Source: Ensifer sp. USDA 6670 (lineage in GTDB: Bacteria; Pseudomonadota; Alphaproteobacteria; Rhizobiales; Rhizobiaceae). Taken from it: DNA of 64,000 bases. The position numbers and the translations under genes were made by a program. The notes under the pieces were generated by a model. It was not told the origin of the DNA. It made no database searches and was given only the letters and a program-made list of their open reading frames with translations. Each line of letters opens with the position of its first letter. Positions within the stretch are counted from its first letter, which is position 1. The stretch is from positions 124,001-188,000 of the forward strand of contig ATWE01000010.1 in assembly GCA_000421085.1 (NCBI GenBank), in the 5' to 3' direction. Positions 56,595-64,000 of the stretch are shown piece after piece.

Positions 56595-56807
56595 TTATAA
56601 GCCCTTCCGGCGCTGATGGCGGGCGCGCAGCCAGAAGATCAGGAAGAAGCCCATCACGAACAGGCAGCCGACGGCGGCCGCCAGCCATGGGGATATGTCG
56701 CCGAGCCTCACCATGATCGAGGGCAACGCGAAGAAGCCGATCCCGACCACCAGCAGAATGATGGCTGCCGCGACGGCGGGCGATTTCTCCTTCTCGGGCG
56801 TGCTCAC
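56595..56807 (-). CDS. Small two-segment membrane protein, hypothetical
   Basis: A 70-residue protein: a charged start (STPEKEKSPA), two hydrophobic stretches (AVAAAIILLVVGIGFFALPSIMV and LAAAVGCLFVMGFFLIFWL), and a basic end (RARHQRRKG). It probably spans the inner membrane twice, with both ends inside. Its ATG overlaps the TGA of the GNAT gene (ATGA), so it is translationally coupled. I do not recognise the family. Confidence 0.7.
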   Translation of the reverse strand: MSTPEKEKSPAVAAAIILLVVGIGFFALPSIMVRLGDISPWLAAAVGCLFVMGFFLIFWLRARHQRRKGL

Positions 56808-57502
56808 CTTCGCTCCTCCTGCACAAGCGCCGCGCGGATGTCCTCGAGGCGCTGCTTCTGACGCCCGTCGCGATCGAAATTATCGGGCGAAAGCCAGCGC
56901 TCGAAAGCGGCCTTGATGAACGGCCATTCGCGATCGATCATCGAAAACCAGGCCGTATCGCGATTGGCGCGTTTCGAAACCATGTGCTGACGGAAAATGC
57001 CCTCGAAGGTGAAGCCGAGGCGCGCCGCCGTGGTGCGGCTCGCCTGATTTTCGCTGTGGCACTTCCATTCGTAGCGCCGATAGCCGAGGTCCTCGAACAC
57101 GTGCCTCGCCATGAGATAGTGCGCTTCCGTCGAAAGCGGCGACCGCGCCATGGCGGCTCCATGCGCGACGCCGCCGACCTCGACGACGCCGTTGGCAGGA
57201 TCGGCGCGCATGTAGTTTGCCATGCCCACGACCTTGCCGCTCGCCTGTTCGCGAAAGACTTCGGTCACCCAGCCGGACTTCTGCTGAACCGCCGAAAGCC
57301 AGGCATCGAAATCCTCTATGCCCGAAAAATCTTCCTGGGAGAAATATTTGAGCAGAGGGTTGATGGCCATGCCGCCGAAGGCATCGTTCCAGAGGGCATT
57401 CAGATGCTCCGCCCGGTCATAAGGCTCGACCAGGACGTATCGCCCCTCGATGAGCACCGGTTTCGGCGCCGGGCATCCCTTCCAGTCGGCAAGATCACGC
57501 AT
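56804..57502 (-). CDS. GNAT-family acetyltransferase, RimJ/RimL type
   Basis: A 232-residue protein. VLIEGRYVLVEPYDRAEHLNALWNDAFGG begins the domain; GVAHGAAMARSPLSTEAHYLMARHVFEDLGYRRYEWKCHSENQASRTTAARLGFTFEGIFRQHMVSKRANRDTAWFSMID has the order of motifs of RimJ/RimL-type N-acetyltransferases (contact N-Q-A-S-R and LGFTFEG). Start at 57502 is favoured: GGGAG lies 6 bases upstream. ATGs further out lie in a repeated ATTTGC tract without a ribosome binding site. Confidence 0.85.
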   Translation of the reverse strand: MRDLADWKGCPAPKPVLIEGRYVLVEPYDRAEHLNALWNDAFGGMAINPLLKYFSQEDFSGIEDFDAWLSAVQQKSGWVTEVFREQASGKVVGMANYMRADPANGVVEVGGVAHGAAMARSPLSTEAHYLMARHVFEDLGYRRYEWKCHSENQASRTTAARLGFTFEGIFRQHMVSKRANRDTAWFSMIDREWPFIKAAFERWLSPDNFDRDGRQKQRLEDIRAALVQEERR

Positions 57503-57619
57503 CAACTGCTCCCGCGTTTGCATTTGCATTTGCAATAGGACAGACGCAGGACGGTGACAAATTCAAACTCGTGATGCGACCGATGAGCGGAACGGATCGA
57601 CGCCCGCTCATGATTCCGC

Positions 57620-58324
57620 TCAAGCCGGAATCTTTGCCGCAGAAACCGTCGCCTCGATGTGGTCGACGAGCGCATCGGCCAGGCCGAGCCGCCCGGCAAG
57701 CAGGTCGAGATAGCCGCGCTCGGCCCGGCCGTCCGGCTCGATGGCGAGACGGGAGGCCGTATAGATCTCCACCCGCTCCTCCTCCGTCTTTCCGGCGGAG
57801 ATGATGGCGTCGAGATCGATCGGATTGACGAGTTCCGCTTCCAGGAAGGCCGTCGCATCCGCGGAAAGACCCGAAACGGATAGCTTGTCCATGATGCGGC
57901 CGCGCTCGGTGCCGTCGATATGGCCATCCGCGCGCGCGGCGGCGATCATGGCGCGCACCAGAACGAGCGCGAAGTCGTCGCTCAGCGCTTCCGGCGCAGC
58001 GAAGCCGGAATCGGCGGGCGGCGCGGGCAACTGGGCCGGTGCGCGTGGTGCGGGCTCGGCCACCGGCTCCTTGCCGGACTGGTAGTTCTTGTAGGCCTGA
58101 TAGCCCAGGCCCGCGACGGCGGCGAGACCGCCGAGGACGGCGGCATTGCCGGCCAGCTTTCGTCCGGATTTCGTGCCGAGCAGGACCGCGGCGATCGCGC
58201 CGGTGGCAAGTGGATTGTCTTTCGCGACTTTGGTCACCTGATCCGCCCGGCCGCGGACGGTCCCTCCGGCGCCGGGCACCTGCGATCCCAGGAACTGATC
58301 CAGCAATTTCTTCGCGTCGAACAT
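57620..58324 (-). CDS. DUF533/TerB-like protein
   Basis: A 234-residue protein. The N-terminus FDAKKLLDQFLGS is conserved in DUF533; GAIAAVLLGTKSGRKLAGNAAVLGGLAAVAGLGYQAYKNYQ is a hydrophobic glycine-rich stretch that could insert in a membrane. After a proline-rich linker, the C-terminal part (LVRAMIAAARADGHIDGTERGRIMDKL) resembles the tellurite-resistance TerB fold. Start at 58324, 8 bases after AAGGAG. Function is unknown. Confidence 0.83.
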   Translation of the reverse strand: MFDAKKLLDQFLGSQVPGAGGTVRGRADQVTKVAKDNPLATGAIAAVLLGTKSGRKLAGNAAVLGGLAAVAGLGYQAYKNYQSGKEPVAEPAPRAPAQLPAPPADSGFAAPEALSDDFALVLVRAMIAAARADGHIDGTERGRIMDKLSVSGLSADATAFLEAELVNPIDLDAIISAGKTEEERVEIYTASRLAIEPDGRAERGYLDLLAGRLGLADALVDHIEATVSAAKIPA

Positions 58325-58483
58325 CAGGCTTGCTCCTTTTCGGTCCATGCGCGATGGCAAGCATGAACGCCCCACCCCGCTCCGTCGTTGGCCGACTGAG
58401 ACATAGGAACGTTGCCGCGGAAATACAAACCGGCGTGAGGAAGGAAATCGCCGGACGACTGCCGGCCCTCAGTGCCGGCTAGA

Positions 58484-58603
58484 TCACGATGCTCTTGGGT
58501 CGGGTCGACCTAAAGACATGAACGTAATCGATTCCAAGAAGTTGAGACGCGGGGTGCGGGCGGAAAACCGCACACGCTTTTCCTCATTCCGTTCTAGGAT
58601 CAG
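58484..58603 (-). repeat. Dispersed intergenic repeat, family B copy 2
   Basis: Read on the minus strand: GTGCGGTTTTCCGC, CGTCTCAACTT, AATCGATTACGTTC and TTTAGGTCGACCC, in the same order as the copy at 7372-7450. It lies between DUF533 and eda and reaches the eda stop codon. Confidence 0.6.
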
Positions 58604-59238
58604 CCCTTGAGCGCGAAGGCCTCGGCCGCAAGCTTGGTGATGCCGGCCCAGTCGCCCCTGGCGACCAGGTCCTTCGGCGCAACCCAGGAGCCGCCGACGC
58701 AAACGACGTTCGGAAGCGTCAGGTAGTCGCGCGCATTGGCAAGCGAGATGCCGCCGGTCGGGCAGAACAGGGTGCCTGCGAGCGGCGATGACAGGGACTT
58801 GAGATAGGCGGCGCCTCCGGCCTGCTCGGCCGGGAAGAACTTCATCACCCCGTAGCCTTCCTCGCGCAGCCCCATGACCTCGCTCGCCGTCGCCGCGCCC
58901 GGAAGCAGCGGCACCTCGTGATCGTTGGCGACGTCGATTAGTTCCTGCGTCGTGCCGGGGCTGACGATGAACTGCGATCCGGCCGCGACGGCCTCTTCGA
59001 ACTGGGCGGCGTTGAGGATGGTGCCGGCACCGGCAACGGCGCCCTCCACTTCATTCGCGACGGCACGGATCGCTTCCAATGCGGCCGGCGTGCGCAAGGT
59101 GATCTCGATCGCCTTGAGGCCGCCGGCGACCAGCGCACGCGCGAGCGGTACCGCCGACGCCGCATCGTCGATCACCAAGACCGGAACCACCGGCTGCAGC
59201 TTGAGGATGGAGAGAAGCTTGTCCGTTTTCGCGCTCAT
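58600..59238 (-). CDS. eda: 2-keto-3-deoxy-6-phosphogluconate aldolase
   Basis: A 212-residue class I aldolase of the Entner-Doudoroff pathway, splitting KDPG to pyruvate and glyceraldehyde-3-phosphate. The Schiff-base lysine is K133 (GVMKFFPAEQAGG) and the catalytic base E45 (AIEITLRTPAAL). GTILNAAQFEEAVAAGSQFIVSPGTT and PTGGISLANARDYL are also typical. Start at 59238, after AAAGGACG; 42 bases upstream is a second possible start without support. zwf/pgl/edd are not in this window. Confidence 0.95.
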   Translation of the reverse strand: MSAKTDKLLSILKLQPVVPVLVIDDAASAVPLARALVAGGLKAIEITLRTPAALEAIRAVANEVEGAVAGAGTILNAAQFEEAVAAGSQFIVSPGTTQELIDVANDHEVPLLPGAATASEVMGLREEGYGVMKFFPAEQAGGAAYLKSLSSPLAGTLFCPTGGISLANARDYLTLPNVVCVGGSWVAPKDLVARGDWAGITKLAAEAFALKG

Positions 59239-59361
59239 GCCGATCGTCCTTTTAAAACGATTGAATAATGCCCCTCGCATAGCGTGCCAGTCTGCGGTTG
59301 TCGAGCCTGAAAGCTGTTCTGCCGCCGAAGAGAACCATCTGCGGTAGATCGGGCCGCGGAA

Positions 59362-59455
59362 AACTGTTCGCGCTATTCCGCCCGTTTCCGCTCTAACTTG
59401 TCGGGATCGATCACGTTCGCGATTTCTGGTCGATGCGACCTAAAATCATCGTGAT
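59362..59455 (+). repeat. Dispersed intergenic repeat, family B copy 3
   Basis: Has CGCTCTAACTTGTCGGGATC and GATCACGTTCGCGATTTCTG, as in the other copies, followed by GACCTAAAATCATCGTGATC. It lies upstream of the CYTH gene. Confidence 0.6.
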
Positions 59456-59530
59456 CGCAGGGACAAGACTTGAGCGACACCGATTAAACGGTAGTCTGTG
59501 CCGGCGACTTCTCGAAATGGCAGGAGACCC

Positions 59531-60004
59531 ATGGCAAAGGAGATTGAGCGCAAGTTTCTGGTTGCCACCGACGGCTGGCGGCAACACGCCGACAAGGGCA
59601 TCAGGCTACGTCAGGCCTACATCGTCACCATGGAAGACCGCTCCGTACGTGTGCGCATTCACGGCAACAAGCGGGCACGCCTGACCATCAAGATCGGCAA
59701 ATCGGCGCTCGTCCGCAACGAGTACGAATACGATCTCCCCATGAATGACGCGCAGGAATTATTGACCCAGGCGATCGGCATCGTCATCGAGAAGCGGCGT
59801 TTCCGGATACCGCACAAGGGTTTCACCTGGGAGGTCGACGTCTATGAGGGCGCGCTCGAAGGGCTCACCGTCGCCGAAGTCGAAATGAAGCGGGAAACGG
59901 ACCTGCCCAACCTGCCGGCCTGGCTGGGGCGCGAGATCACCGGCGATCGCCGCTACTCCAATCAAGCGCTTGCCACCGAAGGGCTGCTGGAAGCGCAGAC
60001 ATGA
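59531..60004 (+). CDS. CYTH-domain protein (triphosphate tunnel metalloenzyme)
   Basis: A 157-residue protein of the CYTH superfamily. The ExExK signature is E4-I-E6-R-K8 (KEIERKFLV). Basic and acidic residues lining the tunnel are visible in RLRQAYIVTMEDRSVRVRIHGNKRARLTIKIG and FRIPHKGFTWEVDVYEGALEGLTVAEVEM. Activities in this family are inorganic triphosphatase or thiamine triphosphatase; class IV adenylate cyclases are more distant. Start at 59531 after AGGAGACCC. It overlaps the CHAD gene by ATGA. Confidence 0.9.
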   Translation: MAKEIERKFLVATDGWRQHADKGIRLRQAYIVTMEDRSVRVRIHGNKRARLTIKIGKSALVRNEYEYDLPMNDAQELLTQAIGIVIEKRRFRIPHKGFTWEVDVYEGALEGLTVAEVEMKRETDLPNLPAWLGREITGDRRYSNQALATEGLLEAQT

Positions 60005-60903
60005 CCTTTGCCTTCCATCCGAAGCGCCCCTTTACAGAGGACTTCCGCGCCGTCGGAGGAGAACAGATCGAACACGCGATCGCGATCCTCGAGGTTCAGC
60101 CCGCAGGCGTGCATGAAGCGATCCACGATGCACGCAAGAGCTTCAAGCGCCTGCGCTCGCTCTATCGCCTCGTGGCCGCCGATGCGCCACTCTTCCAGAG
60201 GCAGGAAAACGCCCGCTTCCGCGCCATGGCACGCAACCTGTCGACATTCCGCGACGCGGCAGCGCTTGTCGAGAATGCCGGGTATCTGCGCCAGCACGCT
60301 GCGAGCGAGGAGCAGCAGCTGGCCCTCGACAAGATCTGCTCGCTCCTCGCAAGCCGGCGAGACCGGATTGCCGAAGACGAAGGCGATCTCGACCGGAAGA
60401 TCGAAGAAACTATCGTCAATTCCCGAAAGGCGCACGCCGCTCTCGCTCATGTTTCCTTCCATGACGGCAGGCGGAAGTCCGCCCGCCGCCTCGCGAAGGG
60501 CTGGAGGCAGACATTGCGGCGCGCCGCACGCACCAGGGCAGCCTGTGCGGCAAGCTCCGATACGACGCTCTTTCACGACCTGCGCAAGGGCGTACAGGAT
60601 TACCGAATGCAGCTTGCCTTGCTTCGGGAGGCGTGGCCGTCGGCCATGCGGGCGAAGAGAACGGAGGCCAGCGAATTGGTCGACGTACTCGGCCATCTGA
60701 ATGACATCGCCGCATTGATGTCGCTCGTCGACGAACGGCCTGACCTTGCCGGCAACAGCAAGGAGCATCTTCTTTCGAACGTCGTCGCCAGGCAGGACGA
60801 ACTGAGGCGTGAGGCCTTGAAGCGCGCGGATGCGGTCTTTCTCGACCGGCCGCGGAGGGAGAGCCGAACCCTCGAACTGCTCTGGCTCGAAGCTGGAAGG
60901 TAG
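60001..60903 (+). CDS. CHAD-domain protein
   Basis: A 300-residue helical protein. GVHEAIHDARKSFKRLRSLYRLVAAD contains the conserved His and basic residues of the CHAD domain, and a second set appears in DTTLFHDLRKGVQDYRMQLALLREAWPS. CHAD proteins are known to bind polyphosphate. It is coupled to the CYTH gene by a 4-base overlap; in many bacteria the two domains are fused or adjacent. Confidence 0.9.
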   Translation: MTFAFHPKRPFTEDFRAVGGEQIEHAIAILEVQPAGVHEAIHDARKSFKRLRSLYRLVAADAPLFQRQENARFRAMARNLSTFRDAAALVENAGYLRQHAASEEQQLALDKICSLLASRRDRIAEDEGDLDRKIEETIVNSRKAHAALAHVSFHDGRRKSARRLAKGWRQTLRRAARTRAACAASSDTTLFHDLRKGVQDYRMQLALLREAWPSAMRAKRTEASELVDVLGHLNDIAALMSLVDERPDLAGNSKEHLLSNVVARQDELRREALKRADAVFLDRPRRESRTLELLWLEAGR

Positions 60904-60980
60904 AACGTTATTGAAAGCCAGGCTCAGGCGCGATTCGCCGCAATTGCACTTGGCGCCCGAAAGCTGTATTTGCGTGCCGC

Positions 60981-61928
60981 ATGACCGACATGCTCACGAC
61001 ATCGCGCCGCCCGGAGACGCCGGGCCAGTTTCTGGTGGCCGCCCTCTACCATTTCGTATCCTTTCCGCGCTTCGCCGATTTCCGCGAGCCGCTGCAGGCG
61101 ATCTGCGACGCCAATGGGGTGAAGGGAACGCTGCTTCTTGCGCATGAGGGCATCAACGGGACGATCGCCGGCACCGAAGAAGGCATAGCGGCGGTCCTTG
61201 CCTGTCTCCGCGCGCAGCCGGAATTCGCCGGCCTGGTACACAAGGAGAGCCGGGCCGCGGCCATGCCCTTCCTGCGCATGAAGGTGCGCCTGAAGAAGGA
61301 GATCGTCACCATGGGCGTCGAAAACATCGACCCCAAAAAAGTGGTCGGCACCTATGTGGAGCCGAAGGACTGGAACGCGCTGATCTCCGATCCGGAAACG
61401 CTGGTCATCGACACGCGCAACGACTACGAAACGGCCATCGGCCTCTTCCAGGGAGCCGTCGATCCCAAGACCAAGACCTTCCGGGAATTTCCCGATTGGG
61501 TGCGCAACAATAGCGGCCTGCACAACAAGCCGAAGATCGCCATGTACTGCACCGGCGGTATCCGCTGCGAGAAGGCGACGGCCTTCATGAAGGAGCAGGG
61601 CTTCGAGGAGGTCTATCACCTCAAGGGTGGCATACTCAAATATCTCGAGGAAATACCGCCCGAAGAGAGCCTCTGGGAAGGCGCCTGCTTCGTCTTCGAC
61701 GAGCGCGTGTCCGTCACCCACGGGCTGCAGGAAGGCGAGCACACGCTCTGCCATGCCTGCCGTCAGCCGCTGACGCCCGAGGACCTCCAGTCGCTCCTTC
61801 ATGAGGAAGGCGTCTCCTGCGTCCACTGCCACGACACCCGCAGCGAAGAGGACCGCGAGCGTTACCGCCAAAGGCAGAGGCAGATCATGCTTGCGAAGAA
61901 GCGCGGGACGCGGCATCTCGGAAGCTAG
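60981..61928 (+). CDS. trhO: tRNA uridine(34) hydroxylase, rhodanese-related
   Basis: A 315-residue protein of the YceA/TrhO family that makes 5-hydroxyuridine at tRNA position 34. An N-terminal ferredoxin-like part ([41 protein letters not shown]) is followed by a rhodanese domain with active cysteine C190 ([12 protein letters not shown]). The C-terminus has a probable zinc cluster ([29 protein letters not shown]). Its TAG stop is followed by AGCATTTCC, the repeat-like pattern noted elsewhere. Confidence 0.93.
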   Translation: MTDMLTTSRRPETPGQFLVAALYHFVSFPRFADFREPLQAICDANGVKGTLLLAHEGINGTIAGTEEGIAAVLACLRAQPEFAGLVHKESRAAAMPFLRMKVRLKKEIVTMGVENIDPKKVVGTYVEPKDWNALISDPETLVIDTRNDYETAIGLFQGAVDPKTKTFREFPDWVRNNSGLHNKPKIAMYCTGGIRCEKATAFMKEQGFEEVYHLKGGILKYLEEIPPEESLWEGACFVFDERVSVTHGLQEGEHTLCHACRQPLTPEDLQSLLHEEGVSCVHCHDTRSEEDRERYRQRQRQIMLAKKRGTRHLGS

Positions 61929-61964
61929 AGCATTTCCGCTTTCTCACCCGGTCGGTGCCCATCC

Positions 61965-62097
61965 GCCTGCCGGCGCCTTCTCCCCGCAGGCGGGCGAAGG
62001 GACTCGTGGCAAGCATCTACACTGTAATAAACACCGGCGGTTCGTGGGGCATGTACCCTCTCCCCGCCTGCGGGGGCTAAACCCGAGGAGAGGGCAG
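61965..62097. repeat. Family C inverted repeat between convergent trhO and metQ
   Basis: Left arm CTTCTCCCCGCAGGCGGGCG, right arm CCCTCTCCCCGCCTGCGGGG. It resembles 39079-39240 and probably serves as a two-way transcription end. Confidence 0.7.
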
Positions 62098-62104
62098 AGG
62101 CCGC

Positions 62105-62881
62105 TCACCAGCTCGGGATGAGCGCGCCCTTGAAGTGCTCTACGATGAAGGCCTTGACCTTGTCGTCGTGGTAGGATTCGACGAGCGTCTTCACCCAGGG
62201 CGCGTCCTTGTCTGCGCTGCGCACCGCAATGACATTGGCGTAGGGGGACTTCTCGCTTTCGATGGCGATGGCGTCTTCCTTCGGGTGAAGATCGGCCTCG
62301 AGCGCGTAATTGGTGTTGATCACGGCCGCGTCGACATCGGCCAGCGAGCGCGGCAGCTGGGCCGCATCGAGCTCGGCGAACTCGATGTTCTTCGGATTTT
62401 CCGTCACGTCGGCCGGGGTGACCTTCAGTCCGGCATCCGGATTGACCTTGATCAGACCCTTCGACGCGAGGACCAGGAGCGCGCGGCCGCCATTGGTGGG
62501 GTCGTTCGGAATGGCGATCGTCGCACCGTCCTCCAGCTCATCGAGGCTCTTCACCTTGTTCGAGTAGACGCCCATCGGCGTGGTGATCGTCAGGCCGACG
62601 CTGACGATATCGAAGCCACGATCGGCGATCTGGTTGTCGAGATAGGGCTGGTGCTGGAAGGAATTGGCATTGAGGTCGCCATCGGCGAGCGCCTGGTTCG
62701 GAACCACGTAGTCGGAGAATTCGAGGATCTCGATGTCGAGGCCCTTGGGGGCGGCGACTTCCTTCACCTTCTCCATGATCTCGGCATGCTCGCCCGGGGT
62801 CACGCCGACCTTGATGGTCTCAGCAAGCGCCGTGCCGGCAGCCAGGGCGGCGAAGGCCGCCGCAAGAATGAGGTTTTTCAT
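62105..62881 (-). CDS. metQ: Methionine-binding periplasmic protein
   Basis: A 258-residue NlpA-family substrate-binding protein of the D/L-methionine ABC importer. Signal peptide MKNLILAAAFAALAAGTALA has no lipobox cysteine, so the protein is soluble in the periplasm, unlike the E. coli lipoprotein. ETIKVGVTPGEHAEIMEKVKEVA, DGDLNANSFQHQPYLDNQ and NDPTNGGRALLVLASKGLIKV are family signatures. It is the last gene of metN-metI-metQ. Confidence 0.94.
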   Translation of the reverse strand: MKNLILAAAFAALAAGTALAETIKVGVTPGEHAEIMEKVKEVAAPKGLDIEILEFSDYVVPNQALADGDLNANSFQHQPYLDNQIADRGFDIVSVGLTITTPMGVYSNKVKSLDELEDGATIAIPNDPTNGGRALLVLASKGLIKVNPDAGLKVTPADVTENPKNIEFAELDAAQLPRSLADVDAAVINTNYALEADLHPKEDAIAIESEKSPYANVIAVRSADKDAPWVKTLVESYHDDKVKAFIVEHFKGALIPSW

Positions 62882-62919
62882 GGATGTCTCCTTGTTGCTG
62901 TTTGGTGTCTTGGAAAGGA

Positions 62920-63585
62920 TCAGGTCTTGCGGCTGCGCTTGTCGAAGCGCCGCGCCATCCGGTCGCCGGCGCTCTGGACGAGCTGGACGAGCACGATGAG
63001 CACGACGACCACGACGAGCATCACGTCGGGCATGAAGCGCTGGTAGCCGTAGCGGATGCCCAGATCGCCGAGACCGCCGCCGCCGACGGCGCCGACCATC
63101 GCCGAATAGCCGATGAGGCTGACGATCGTCATGGTGAGCGCCAGCGTCAGCGCCGGCCGGGATTCGGCGAGCAGGACCTTGAAGACGATCTGCATCGGTG
63201 TGGCGCCCATGGCGCGCGCCGCCTCGATCAGCCCCTTGTCGACGTCGCGGATCGCCGCCTCGACGAGGCGGGCGACGAAGGGAATGGTCGCAATCGTCAA
63301 GGGCACGATCGCCGCTTTGGTGCCGATCGAGGTACCGGTGATGAGCCGCGTCAAAGGAATGATCGCGACGACGAGGATGATGAAGGGCGTCGAGCGCGTC
63401 GCGTTCACCACAAGTCCCACGGCGCGGTTGACATTGGGTGCGGGGAACAACTCGCCCCTGCCGCTGGTCGCCAGGAAGATGCCGATCGGCAGCCCGATCA
63501 GCGAGCCCACCAGGCCGGCGATCGCCACCATGTACATAGTATCGAGCGTGGCGCTGCCTATGCGAAGCAGAAGATCAGGCGACAT
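62920..63585 (-). CDS. metI: Methionine ABC transporter permease
   Basis: A 221-residue inner-membrane protein with about five membrane segments. [30 protein letters not shown] starts the permease domain; [26 protein letters not shown] is the EAA loop that contacts the ATPase. Start at 63585 within the end of metN (11-bp overlap), so the two are translationally coupled. Confidence 0.94.
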   Translation of the reverse strand: MSPDLLLRIGSATLDTMYMVAIAGLVGSLIGLPIGIFLATSGRGELFPAPNVNRAVGLVVNATRSTPFIILVVAIIPLTRLITGTSIGTKAAIVPLTIATIPFVARLVEAAIRDVDKGLIEAARAMGATPMQIVFKVLLAESRPALTLALTMTIVSLIGYSAMVGAVGGGGLGDLGIRYGYQRFMPDVMLVVVVVLIVLVQLVQSAGDRMARRFDKRSRKT

Positions 63586-64000
63586 AGCCGAGCACCTCCG
63601 TGACCAGTCCGTTTTCGGTGAAGAAGCGCTCCGCCTTGCCCGAGGTTTCGGCATCGGCGCCATAGGCGACGACGAGCGAGCCGTAAGGCTTCCCGCCGAT
63701 CTCGTCGATCGTGCCGGCGATGATGTTGACCTCGGCGCCGACCGACTGGATGAGCTGCGAGATCAGCGGGCGCTCCGCCGCTGCCCCGAAGAAGGTGAGG
63801 CGCACCACGACGCGATCGCCGTCTGCCGCCGCCGGCTTCAGGCCTCTGGCAACGGCTTCCGGCAGTTTCGAACCCGCCAGACCGGAAAGGAGCGCCCGCG
63901 TCGTCTCGTGCCTGGAATGCGTGAAGACGTCGAAAGTGTGCCCTCGCTCCACGATCTGGCCCTTGTCGATCACTGCCACGTCGGAAGTAACCGCTTTTAC
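63575..64000 (-). CDS. metN: Methionine ABC transporter ATP-binding protein, 5' part missing
   Basis: C-terminal ~141 residues of MetN; the frame continues past the right edge ([20 protein letters not shown]). The nucleotide-binding motifs lie outside the window. The part seen includes the end of the ABC domain and the C-terminal regulatory NIL domain ([47 protein letters not shown]), which binds methionine to inhibit the transporter in characterised members. Confidence 0.93.
   Translation of the reverse strand, partial: VKAVTSDVAVIDKGQIVERGHTFDVFTHSRHETTRALLSGLAGSKLPEAVARGLKPAAADGDRVVVRLTFFGAAAERPLISQLIQSVGAEVNIIAGTIDEIGGKPYGSLVVAYGADAETSGKAERFFTENGLVTEVLGYVA

Noticed and set aside
59531-60004. 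Class IV adenylate cyclase for the CYTH protein
   Set aside because: The partner CHAD gene and short EIERKFLV N-terminus fit triphosphatases better; cyclase activity cannot be inferred.

Overview
The window is about 62-63% GC, densely packed, and looks like chromosomal DNA of a Sinorhizobium/Ensifer species (close to S. meliloti or S. medicae). I infer this from several things seen in the sequence: the gene order glgP-glgB-glgC-glgA-pgm-glgX, a soxBDAG sarcosine oxidase operon, the sulfite dehydrogenase locus (SorT, SorU, a pseudoazurin) beside an ECF sigma factor and its membrane anti-sigma factor, an alphaproteobacterial ornithine/lysine decarboxylase with a long leader, and several families of short palindromic intergenic repeats typical of rhizobia. 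I see no phage, IS element, CRISPR array, tRNA or rRNA gene. Both ends cut genes: ilvD on the left, metN on the right.

Layout. 1-2.4 kb: end of ilvD with a strong terminator, then a GFA-domain gene divergent from a MarR regulator across a two-site operator. 2.6-6.2 kb (minus strand): rpoE4 and anti-sigma, then sorT-sorU-pseudoazurin. Near-identical ECF promoter elements lie in front of both units, so one sigma factor probably drives itself and sulfite oxidation. 6.3-10.5 kb: MarR/DUF1579, a VOC protein, and a divergent LysR/aldo-keto reductase pair. 10.7-14 kb: a fused circularly permuted ATP-grasp/alpha-E protein with a transglutaminase-like protein, a conserved peptide-modification module of unknown product. 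14.1-15.4 kb: a Tad-like von Willebrand A protein.

15.8-27.2 kb: glycogen operon covering synthesis (GlgC, GlgA, GlgB), breakdown (GlgP, GlgX) and glucose-1-P/glucose-6-P exchange (Pgm). 27.3-30 kb: MaoC/NodN-like, DUF2332 and alcohol dehydrogenase genes. 30.1-35.4 kb: soxBDAG. 35.6-39 kb: rpsU, a TPR lipoprotein, a DUF992 protein and a class III nucleotide cyclase. 39.2-42.8 kb: pntA1-pntA2-pntB transhydrogenase and a small cytochrome oxidase subunit IV. 43-47.7 kb: a class I glutamine amidotransferase-like hydrolase, a LacI regulator with a 2-hydroxyacid dehydrogenase, a MarR regulator and a creatininase-family enzyme.

47.8-50 kb: a His-rich CobW GTPase plus a WD40 protein. 50-54.8 kb: small enzymes, a LysE exporter, a GNAT protein, the decarboxylase with its structured leader, and a LysR regulator. 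54.9-56.6 kb: DUF1007 plus a His-rich NicO-family transporter. 56.6-62 kb: GNAT, DUF533, KDPG aldolase (eda), a CYTH-CHAD pair and TrhO. 62.1-64 kb: metN(partial)-metI-metQ methionine importer.

The strongest points for a second look are the paired ECF promoters of the sulfite regulon, the ATP-grasp/alpha-E/transglutaminase module, the odc2 leader, symmetric operators in front of MarR and LacI genes, two copies of a ~230-bp mosaic repeat (one with an extra 46-bp segment), and the repeated use of repeat termini beginning TAGA as amber stop codons.
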